Assembly (NCBI RefSeq): GCF_014204515.1 | Contig: NZ_JACHLI010000027.1 | Span: 45,308 to 109,307, forward strand | DNA length: 64,000 nucleotides | Source: Pseudomonas nitroreducens | GTDB lineage: Bacteria; Pseudomonadota; Gammaproteobacteria; Pseudomonadales; Pseudomonadaceae | Direction of reading: 5' to 3' | Shown: one piece after another, positions 16,527 to 23,020 of the stretch | Layout of the letters: each line of letters begins with the position of its first letter | Position numbering within the stretch: the first letter of the stretch is position 1 | Translations under genes and position numbers: made by a program | The notes under the pieces: generated by a model | Databases searched by the model: none | What the model was told of the DNA's origin: nothing | The model's input: only the letters and a program-made list of their open reading frames with translations

Positions 16527-19037
16527 TCAGCTCGGGCTGGCCGGCGGTGCTTCTTCGGCGGTGCTTTCTTCCTGGGCAGGCCGCTCCAGCGCCACCTGGC
16601 GGATGGACAGCCGGATCTCCGCCGGCAGCACACGCTTGGCGGCGCCTTCGGCCAGTTCGCCGAGCAGTTCGTGGTAGCTCAGCTTGCCGTTCTCATCTTT
16701 GCGCAGCACGCCTTCGTCGAGCAGGGTCTGGATGAAATGGCGGAACAGGCTCTTGTCGAAGAACTCCGGGGCGTTGAGACCGTGGAGCACCGATACGCGC
16801 TGGGCCATCACGGTGCAGAGGTTTTCCAGTTCCTCGGCGCTGAGCTGCTTCTGCCCAGCGTTGAGCACCAGCGAGATGGACATGTAGAAGCGCTGCAGGG
16901 TCTGGGCGATGGCGCGGGCCAGCAGGGTCAGCAGCACGTACTGGCGCGAGCTGGGCGGCGGGCGGATGAAAGTGTCGTTTTCCTGCTTGAGCAGTTCGCT
17001 GGCGACCATGGCCTGCAGCCACTGGTCGACCACCGCGTCCAGCTCGTCCAGGCTCCAGCGGATGAACAGTTCGGCCTGTAGGTAGGGGTAGAGCGCGCGG
17101 GTATAGCGCAGCAGCTGCTCGCGGCTGATCCTCCCGCTGTTCTGGAAGAAGCTGGCGATCAGCGCCGGCAGGGCGAATATGTGCAGCACGTTGTTGCGGT
17201 AGTAGGTCATCAGTACCGCGTTCTGCTCGTCGAGGTAGCAGATACGGCCGAGGGCGTCCTTCTGCTCGCTGAGCAGGTTCATGCTCTTCACGTACTCGAT
17301 CAGTTGCTGGCCGTCGCCCTCGGGCAGCGTGGCGCTGGGGGAGTAGGGGACCTTGCGCAACAGGTCGAGGTAAAGGTCGATCACCCGTGCCAGGGCGGTT
17401 TCGTCCAGGGCCAGGCGGGTAGTGGAAAGCAGCGCCAGCGCCACCAGGTTCACCGGGTTGATCGCCGCGGCGTCGTTGAGGTGGCGGGCAACGTCGCGGG
17501 CCAGGTGGTTGGTGGTTTCCGACAGCCAGGCCGGGCGGTATTCCGGGCCCAGCTCCTGCTGGCGCCAGTCCGGCTGCTGCTGGTCGAGGAATTTATCCAG
17601 GTGGATCGGCTCGCCGAAGTTCACCCAGACCTGGCCGAAGCGCTGCCGCAGCGCGCCGACCACCTTGAAGATGTCGAAGATCGATTCCTTCTTCTTCTCT
17701 GCGCCACGCAGTTCGCCCAGGTAGGTGCGGCCTTCGAGCACGCGCTCGTAGCCGATGTACACGGGGACGAAGACGATGGGCCGGCGCGAGTCGCGCAGGA
17801 AGCTGCGCAGGGTGATCGCCAGCATGCCGGTACGCGGGTGCAGCATGCGCCCGGTGCGCGAGCGCCCGCCTTCGACGAAGTACTCGGTGGAGAAGCCGCG
17901 GCTGAACAGGGTGTGCAGGTATTCGTTGAACACCGCGGTGTACAGCTGGTTGCCCTTGAAGCTGCGGCGCATGAAGAAGGCGCCGCCACGGCGCAGGATC
18001 GAGCCCACCACCGGCATGTTGAGGTTGATGCCGGCGGCGATGTGCGGCGGGGTCAGGCCGTTGCGGAACAGCAGGTAGGACAGCAGCAGGTAGTCGATGT
18101 GGCTGCGATGGCAGGGCACGTAGACGATCTCGTGGCCCTGGGCGACTTCCTGCACGCGCTCGATGTGGTTGACCTTCACCCCCTCGTAGAGCTTGTTCCA
18201 GAACCAGGTCAGGGTCACTTCGAGGAAGCGGATCACCGGGTAGGAGACGTCGGCGGCGATCTCGTTGGCGTAACGCAGTGCCAAGGTCTCGGCCTTGTCC
18301 TGGGAAATCTTCTGAGTCTCGCATTCTTCCTGGATCGCCTGGCGCACCAGCGGCGCGCGTAGCAGGCCTTTGACCAGGGTGCGACGGTGCGAGAGGTCCG
18401 GGCCGATCACCGCGGTCTTCTGGTTGCGGAAGTGCACGCGCAGGATGCGCTGGACCATGCGCAGGGTGCGCTCATGGCCCTTGTTCTGCTCCACCAGTTC
18501 ACGCAGGTGGATCGGCGCGGAGAACTGAACGCGGGTCTTGCGCCCGAGAATCAGGATGCGCGCCAGCTTGCGCAGGCGTCCGGTGACCGCCCAGTTGTCG
18601 GCGAACAGCAGCTTCCAGGCGCTCTTCTCGCTGTCCGGCGACTGGCCCCAGAACACGCTGACCGGGACGATCTGCGCATCGTCGATGCCGTTCTGGCCAA
18701 TCGCGCCGAGCATGCGCACCAGCGCCGGCGGGGCGCCGCGCTTGTCCTGGCGGCCGAGCCAGTCAGGTTCCGGCGTCAGGTAGAAGAAGGCCGCAGGCTC
18801 GATGGATTCACCCACTGCCACCGGCATCACCGGACGCGGCAGGCCGGCCTTGCGGCATTCGGTGTCGACCACGGCGAGGTCGCTCACCGAGGGCTGCTGC
18901 AGGACGTAGAGGACCGGTTTGCTGCGGTCGATCTTCAGGCTGAAGGCCGACTGGTTGATGGTTTCCGAGCGCACCCAGAGGTACAGCAGGCGGCGCAGGG
19001 CACCGAAACCGAAGCGGCGGAACGGGTAACGAGGCAT
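16527..19037 (-). CDS. plsB: Glycerol-3-phosphate 1-O-acyltransferase
   Basis: The 836-residue inner-membrane PlsB performs the first acylation of sn-glycerol-3-phosphate in phospholipid synthesis. The acyltransferase core shows CHRSHIDYLLLSY (HX4D catalytic motif, about residue 310), GGAFFMRRSFKGNQLY, FVEGGRSRTGRML and IVFVPVYIGYERV, the four conserved blocks in order. Length fits the family (~830). The ATG has an AAGGG ribosome site. It is GC-rich core genome and marks the end of the polysaccharide locus. It shares the substrate glycerol-3-phosphate with the TagD-like enzyme 5 kb away, which may be coincidental. Confidence 0.96.
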   Translation of the reverse strand: MPRYPFRRFGFGALRRLLYLWVRSETINQSAFSLKIDRSKPVLYVLQQPSVSDLAVVDTECRKAGLPRPVMPVAVGESIEPAAFFYLTPEPDWLGRQDKRGAPPALVRMLGAIGQNGIDDAQIVPVSVFWGQSPDSEKSAWKLLFADNWAVTGRLRKLARILILGRKTRVQFSAPIHLRELVEQNKGHERTLRMVQRILRVHFRNQKTAVIGPDLSHRRTLVKGLLRAPLVRQAIQEECETQKISQDKAETLALRYANEIAADVSYPVIRFLEVTLTWFWNKLYEGVKVNHIERVQEVAQGHEIVYVPCHRSHIDYLLLSYLLFRNGLTPPHIAAGINLNMPVVGSILRRGGAFFMRRSFKGNQLYTAVFNEYLHTLFSRGFSTEYFVEGGRSRTGRMLHPRTGMLAITLRSFLRDSRRPIVFVPVYIGYERVLEGRTYLGELRGAEKKKESIFDIFKVVGALRQRFGQVWVNFGEPIHLDKFLDQQQPDWRQQELGPEYRPAWLSETTNHLARDVARHLNDAAAINPVNLVALALLSTTRLALDETALARVIDLYLDLLRKVPYSPSATLPEGDGQQLIEYVKSMNLLSEQKDALGRICYLDEQNAVLMTYYRNNVLHIFALPALIASFFQNSGRISREQLLRYTRALYPYLQAELFIRWSLDELDAVVDQWLQAMVASELLKQENDTFIRPPPSSRQYVLLTLLARAIAQTLQRFYMSISLVLNAGQKQLSAEELENLCTVMAQRVSVLHGLNAPEFFDKSLFRHFIQTLLDEGVLRKDENGKLSYHELLGELAEGAAKRVLPAEIRLSIRQVALERPAQEESTAEEAPPASPS

Positions 19038-19854
19038 ACAGGCCCTTTGGCTTTCGAAGGTAAAACGAGCGATTGCTCAGGCCGGCTAGTTTGCCGGATT
19101 AGGCCCCGCCAGCAAAGTCGCGAGCGTTCCGTGCGCAGCGCGCGAGCGCCTGCTGGCCGCGGGCTGTCCTGCCATTTGAAAAACGCCTTTCCCGGGAGGT
19201 TCCATGGGGACGTTCCGGCTGCGATTCCCTTGTCGGAGCGCTCGCCCGGACGGGGAGTTGGCGGCTGGAGCATTGCGCGGGCGTAGGCAGCGAGGTCAGC
19301 GCTATGAGGATCAGTGATGGTGCATGCCTGTCCGCTGGATAAAGAGTTTGAGGAATGTCTCGCTCTATATCGGAGAGGAGCCTGTCGCCCGATAGCGGGA
19401 GTATTCAGCGGCCAAATGATCGGGCATATCGTCGCAGGTAAAACGCGAGGCCCCGTTATTGCTGTCGTTGAAGGAGTTTCGACAACAGCGGCCAATTGCC
19501 GGAAGGGAAACGAAACTACCCGCGGAAAGTGGCCTGAAAGTGTGAAAAGGTCCGGGTTCGAAACACTTTCGTTACGCTGGGTAACGAGCACCAAAATGGC
19601 TCTGCAGGCCCCGAAAAATGGCACTTTGGCTCGATTGGTCATAGGGGCGCGGGCTGGTTGAAAAAGTGCTTTTCAGCTGTAACTTTTGATTTATATACTC
19701 GGGAGCGCTGTCGCCCTTGGGCGTTATTCGAATTACCTTCCTACGTGCCTGGTGGCGCGGGTTGGATGATAAGGAAAGCGTTCAGCCGGCGACTGCCGAA
19801 GTCCTCATTCCCGGGGGCCACCCAAAAATAATAGGCAAGTTGGAGAGTGTGGTA
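19038..19854. other. 817-bp intergenic region between plsB and the cold-shock gene
   Basis: The two genes are divergent. The stretch contains no gene I can support. It holds a small inverted repeat (CGTTAC-GCTGG-GTAACG, 19570-19586), a candidate promoter near 19671-19699 and a long leader for the cold-shock gene. A 115-codon plus-strand frame (19314-19661) has no recognisable domain and an atypical composition. Confidence 0.5.
19671..19699 (+). promoter_or_regulatory. Candidate sigma-70 promoter of the cold-shock gene
   Basis: TTTCAG, 17 bp, TATACT fits a promoter with a good -10 and a weak -35. It predicts a leader of about 145-150 nt before the ATG at 19855, in line with the long regulatory 5' leaders of many cspA-type genes. 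This is pattern-based only. Confidence 0.4.
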
Positions 19855-20064
19855 ATGGCTGATCGTGAGGTCGGAACCGTCAAGTGGTTCAATGACGCCA
19901 AAGGTTATGGATTCATTCAACGCGATAGCGGTCCGGACGTTTTCGTCCACTACCGTGCCATTCGTGGCGATGGTCACCGCTCCCTGGTCGAAGGCCAGAA
20001 AGTGGAGTTCTCGGTGATCCAGGGTCAGAAAGGCCTGCAGGCAGAAGACGTCTCCAAGGTCTGA
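19855..20064 (+). CDS. Cold-shock domain protein (CspA family)
   Basis: The 69-residue single OB-fold protein reads GTVKWFNDAKGYGFIQRDSG (RNP1, KGYGFI), VFVHYRAIRGDG (RNP2, VFVHY) and ends VEFSVIQGQKGLQAEDV. It binds single-stranded RNA/DNA and acts as an RNA chaperone. The frame extends upstream to 19717, but the cold-shock fold starts at MADREVGTVKW, preceded by GGAG. It corresponds by position to the csp gene that sits near rlmA-dapE in P. aeruginosa. Followed at once by an intrinsic terminator. Confidence 0.94.
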   Translation: MADREVGTVKWFNDAKGYGFIQRDSGPDVFVHYRAIRGDGHRSLVEGQKVEFSVIQGQKGLQAEDVSKV

Positions 20065-20076
20065 GCCCCCGAAACC

Positions 20077-20112
20077 ACAAAGGCCCGTCCATTGGACGGG
20101 CCTTTGTTTTTC
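20077..20112 (+). terminator. Rho-independent terminator of the cold-shock gene
   Basis: ACAAAGGCCCGTCC and its exact complement GGACGGGCCTTTGT form a 14-bp stem with a 3-base loop, followed by a T run. It starts 13 bp after the stop codon and also separates the convergent gene at 20134-20505. Confidence 0.9.
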
Positions 20113-20133
20113 CAGCCTTGTGCAAGCCGAGGC

Positions 20134-20505
20134 TCAGCCCGTGCGCCAGGTGATTTCTTCGACGCCTGCAGCGGTCACTTTCAGCCAGCGATCCGCGTCT
20201 TCCTCGCCCTGGTCCTCGCTCCAGCTGCCCGGTGCGCAGCGTACTTCCACGCCCAGAGCTGCGCAGGCGTCGCGGGCGCAGGCGACGTCGTCGTCCCACG
20301 GGGTCTGGTCGCTGTCCAGGAACAGGCTGTTCCACTTGCCCACGGCCTTGGGCAGCCAGGTGGCGGGAGTGCTGCCGGCGGTGCACTTGAAGGTCTCCCC
20401 CTGGGCACGCCATTCGGAGCAGGGTCCAAGGGCCTTTTCCAGCCAGGCGCCGACGGCGGCCTGGTCGGCATCCTTGATGTAGATCTCGATATCCGGTTGG
20501 CGCAT
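20134..20505 (-). CDS. Conserved hypothetical protein
   Basis: I do not recognise a named domain in this 123-residue acidic protein. It starts MRQPDIEIYIKDADQAAVGAWLE and has a Trp-rich middle (SEWRAQGE, ATWLPKAVGKWNSLF) and the ending DRWLKVTAAGVEEITWRTG. No signal peptide or membrane helix. ATG 20505 was chosen over the in-frame start at 20571 because it has GAGG at the right spacing and because the upstream extension runs into the 59-bp repeat. P. aeruginosa has an uncharacterised gene in the same place, between a csp gene and rlmA, so this is probably its orthologue. Confidence 0.75.
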   Translation of the reverse strand: MRQPDIEIYIKDADQAAVGAWLEKALGPCSEWRAQGETFKCTAGSTPATWLPKAVGKWNSLFLDSDQTPWDDDVACARDACAALGVEVRCAPGSWSEDQGEEDADRWLKVTAAGVEEITWRTG

Positions 20506-20557
20506 GGCGTCCTCGTAAGCCGGTTCAAGGCCGAGCCGAGCGATGCTCAGGCTAGGC

Positions 20558-20616
20558 AAAAATAAATTCAAAAGCGGAGTTTACGTGCAGTAAATGAGCA
20601 TTTTGAATTTGTTTTT
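20558..20616 (-). repeat. 59-bp hairpin element with variable arms, copy 1
   Basis: This is a 16-bp inverted repeat (one mismatch) around a 27-base core. On the minus strand the core contains TGCTCATTTAC and GCACGTAAACT. The core and the outer ends (GTTAAAAAC... and ...TTTTTGCC) match the copy at 36831-36889, but the inner ten arm bases (AAATTCAAAA / TTTTGAATTT) do not. It lies between the conserved hypothetical gene and rlmA. Confidence 0.85.
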
Positions 20617-20656
20617 AACGCCGCATGAGCGAGCGCAGGCCGGCCTTGGGCCGGCT

Positions 20657-21466
20657 TCAGGGTTCTTGGCGTACTAGCCAATCGTAGCGTACCGCGACCG
20701 TCACCTCGAAGGGCTCGGCGAGGATGCGCTCGCGCCGCTCGGGGTTGACCCGCCAGCCGTGGGGCGTCATCGCCAGCAGGTGCTCGCGGGCTTCACGGGT
20801 GTCCAGCGCAAGCTTGAAGCTGAGTTGTTCGGTGTGCGCCAGCTGGAGTTCGTCGGGCAGGTCGGCGAGGTGCTTGTCCTCGACGTACTCGCGCACTTCG
20901 TCGTACAGGCGCTGGCGCAGTTCCAGCAGGTGATCGCGTGCCGGGCCCAGGCGCAGCACGCCGCCGCCGGGCGTGAGCAGGCGAGCTGCTTCTTTCCAGT
21001 CGATCGGGCTGAACACGCTGGCCAGCAGCTGGCAGGAGGCATCGGCCAGCGGCACGCGGGCCATGCTGGCGACCATCCAGGTCAGTTGCGGAGCGCGCTT
21101 GCAGGCGCGCTTGACCGCTTCGCGGGAGATATCCAGGGCATAGCCGTCGGCCTGCGGCAGGGCTTCACCCAGTTGTGCGGTGTAGTAGCCCTCGCCGCAG
21201 CCGATATCCAGCCAGCGGCCCGGCGCGCGCTCGGCGGCCAGTTCTGCCAGGCGCCTGGCCAGCGGCGCGTAATGGCCGGCGCCGAGGAAGTGTCGGCGCG
21301 CCTCGACCATGGCGGCGTTGTCGCCCGGATCGAGGCTCTTCTTGTGCTGCACCGGCAGCAGGTTCAGATAGCCCTGGCGCGCGCGGTCGAAACGGTGGCC
21401 GGCGGCGCAGGCCACGCCGTTGTCGACTTCGGCCAGCGCCTCTCGGCACAGCGGGCAGATCAGCAT
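20657..21466 (-). CDS. rlmA: 23S rRNA (guanine745-N1)-methyltransferase
   Basis: The 269-residue enzyme has an N-terminal zinc site (CPLCREALAEVDNGVACAAGHRF; Cys4, Cys7, Cys20, His24) followed by GYLNLLPVQHKKS, diagnostic for RlmA/RrmA. The class I SAM-binding core follows: WLDIGCGEGYYTAQL, GYALDISREAVKRA, ASVFSPIDWKEAARLLTPGG. It methylates N1 of G745 in 23S rRNA helix 35. The start overlaps the 63-codon gene upstream by 7 bp, so it is probably coupled to it and to dapE. Confidence 0.93.
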   Translation of the reverse strand: MLICPLCREALAEVDNGVACAAGHRFDRARQGYLNLLPVQHKKSLDPGDNAAMVEARRHFLGAGHYAPLARRLAELAAERAPGRWLDIGCGEGYYTAQLGEALPQADGYALDISREAVKRACKRAPQLTWMVASMARVPLADASCQLLASVFSPIDWKEAARLLTPGGGVLRLGPARDHLLELRQRLYDEVREYVEDKHLADLPDELQLAHTEQLSFKLALDTREAREHLLAMTPHGWRVNPERRERILAEPFEVTVAVRYDWLVRQEP

Positions 21467-21651
21467 TTCTTCTTACCCTGAGTCGGCACCAGCGGCTGCG
21501 GCAGGTCGTTCAGCAGCACGGTCGGCAGCGAGCGGCGACGCTGGGCCAGCTGGTAGACGCGCAGGGCGTAACGGCGCTCGGCGGCCGGGGCGGGCGGCGG
21601 GGTGTCGGGCTGTACAGCGCCCAGGCAGAAGCCTTTGTTCGGTCCACTCAT
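21460..21651 (-). CDS. Small 63-residue protein of unknown function, coupled to dapE and rlmA
   Basis: The ATG (21651) overlaps the dapE stop by 4 bp (ATGA) and its TGA overlaps the rlmA start by 7 bp, which strongly suggests a real, translationally coupled gene. The protein starts MSGPNKGFCLGAVQPDTPPP, has a basic middle (ERRYALRVYQLAQRRRSLP) and ends LVPTQGKKKC. Two cysteines and the KKKC tail stand out; there is no signal or membrane segment. I recognise no family. Without it the dapE-rlmA gap would be an unexplained open frame of 63 codons. Confidence 0.62.
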   Translation of the reverse strand: MSGPNKGFCLGAVQPDTPPPAPAAERRYALRVYQLAQRRRSLPTVLLNDLPQPLVPTQGKKKC

Positions 21652-22796
21652 GCCAGCAGTCGCACCAGGGTCTGGTAATAGATTTCGGTCAGCACATCGA
21701 GGTCGCTGGCCAGTACGCGTTCGTCCACCTGGTGGATGGTGGCGTTCACCGGGCCGAGCTCGACCACCTGGGTGCCCATGGTGGCGATGAAGCGGCCGTC
21801 GGAGGTGCCGCCGGAGGTCGACGGGGTGGTCTCGCGACCGGTCACCGCGCGGATTGCCGCCGCTACGCCATCGAGCAGTTCGCCCGGCTGGGTGAGGAAC
21901 GGCAGGCCGGACAGCGCCCAGTCGATGTGCCACTCCAGGCCGTGCTTGTCGAGGATGGCCGCAACGCGCTGCTGCAGGCCTTCCACGGTGGATTCGGTGG
22001 AGAAGCGGAAGTTGAAGATGACCTTCAGCTCGCCGGGGATCACGTTGGTCGCGCCGGTGCCGCCGTTGATGTTGGAGATCTGGAAGCTGGTCGGCGGGAA
22101 GAAGTCGTTGCCGTTGTCCCAGTGCTCGGCGGCCAGCTCGGCCAGGGCCGGGGCGGCCAGGTGGATCGGGTTCTTCGCCAGATGCGGGTAGGCCACGTGG
22201 CCCTGCTTGCCGCGCACGCTGAGGGTGGCGCCGAGGGAGCCGCGGCGGCCGTTCTTGACGATGTCACCGACCAGGGTGGTGCTCGACGGCTCGCCGACGA
22301 TGCACCAGTCCAGGCGCTCGTTACGCGTCTTCAGGCGCTCGACCACGGCCTTGGTGCCGTGGTGGGCCGGGCCTTCCTCGTCGCTGGTGATCAGGTAGGC
22401 GATGCTGCCCCGATGATCCGGGTAGTCGGCGACGAAGCGCTCGGTAGCAATGATCATCGACGCCAGGCTGCCTTTCATGTCGGCCGCTCCACGGCCGCAG
22501 AGCATGCCGTCGGCGTCGATCAGCGCGTCGAACGGCTGGTGCTGCCAAGCCGCCTCTGGGCCGGTGGGAACCACGTCGGTGTGGCCGGCGAAGCACAGTA
22601 CCGGAGCTTTGGCGCCGTCGCGGCCCTGACGCAGGGCCCAGAAGTTATCCACCTCTTCGATGCGCATGGGCTCCAGGGCGAAACCGCAGGCGTCCAGGCG
22701 CTGCATCATCATCTGCTGGCAGTCGGCATCGACCGGTGTGACGGAGGGAAGGCGAATCAGCTCGCAGGCGAGGGCCAGTGTCGGCGAGAGGGACAT
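21648..22796 (-). CDS. dapE: Succinyl-diaminopimelate desuccinylase
   Basis: The 382-residue M20 metallopeptidase-fold enzyme hydrolyses N-succinyl-L,L-DAP to L,L-DAP and succinate. Motifs are LCFAGHTDVVPTGP (metal His and Asp), CGRGAADMKGSLASM (bridging Asp), ITSDEEGPAHHGT (catalytic Glu-Glu pair), a central dimerisation domain (NFRFSTEST) and TSGGTSDGRFIATMG. Start ATG 22796 (MSLSPTL) has AGGAAG and gives normal length; the longer frame to 22859 runs into a terminator. dapD and dapC lie 6-12 kb away in the same window. Confidence 0.95.
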   Translation of the reverse strand: MSLSPTLALACELIRLPSVTPVDADCQQMMMQRLDACGFALEPMRIEEVDNFWALRQGRDGAKAPVLCFAGHTDVVPTGPEAAWQHQPFDALIDADGMLCGRGAADMKGSLASMIIATERFVADYPDHRGSIAYLITSDEEGPAHHGTKAVVERLKTRNERLDWCIVGEPSSTTLVGDIVKNGRRGSLGATLSVRGKQGHVAYPHLAKNPIHLAAPALAELAAEHWDNGNDFFPPTSFQISNINGGTGATNVIPGELKVIFNFRFSTESTVEGLQQRVAAILDKHGLEWHIDWALSGLPFLTQPGELLDGVAAAIRAVTGRETTPSTSGGTSDGRFIATMGTQVVELGPVNATIHQVDERVLASDLDVLTEIYYQTLVRLLA

Positions 22797-22843
22797 TAAG
22801 GGCTTCCTGGGGGTGGAACGGAAAAAGGCGCCCATCTTAAAGC

Positions 22844-22869
22844 AAAAACGCCGGCGCATGGCCGGCGTT
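22844..22869 (-). terminator. Rho-independent terminator after ndvB
   Basis: On the minus strand AACGCCGGC pairs with GCCGGCGTT across a 5-base loop, followed by TTTTT and GC. It lies between the ndvB end (23021) and the dapE start (22796), so it should separate these two same-strand genes. Confidence 0.7.
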
Positions 22870-22931
22870 CTCGGTTACGGACAAGTGGTGCCTGATCCGC
22901 CTCCGTGCGGCGTTTCAGTGAGGCGCTTTCG

Positions 22932-23010
22932 TAGGATGGGTGGAGCTTGCGATACCCATCGGCTTGCCTGGCCGGGTATTGATGGGTATCGCTTCGCTCC
23001 ACGCCATCCT
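22932..23010. repeat. 79-bp imperfect inverted repeat
   Basis: AGGATGGGTGGAGC...GCGATACCCATC pairs with GATGGGTATCGC...GCTCCACGCCATCCT around a 20-base centre. It resembles dispersed intergenic palindromes of Pseudomonas genomes. It lies in the 224-bp spacer between ndvB and dapE. Only one copy is in this window. Confidence 0.7.
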
Positions 23011-23020
23011 GCGTTCGAGG

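Noticed and set aside
18935..19642. 235-codon minus-strand frame across the plsB start
   Set aside because: It is out of phase with PlsB and overlaps its coding part; no recognisable protein.
19314..19661. 115-codon plus-strand frame in the plsB-csp spacer
   Set aside because: No domain, no good ribosome site, unnatural composition; overlapped by another open frame on the other strand.
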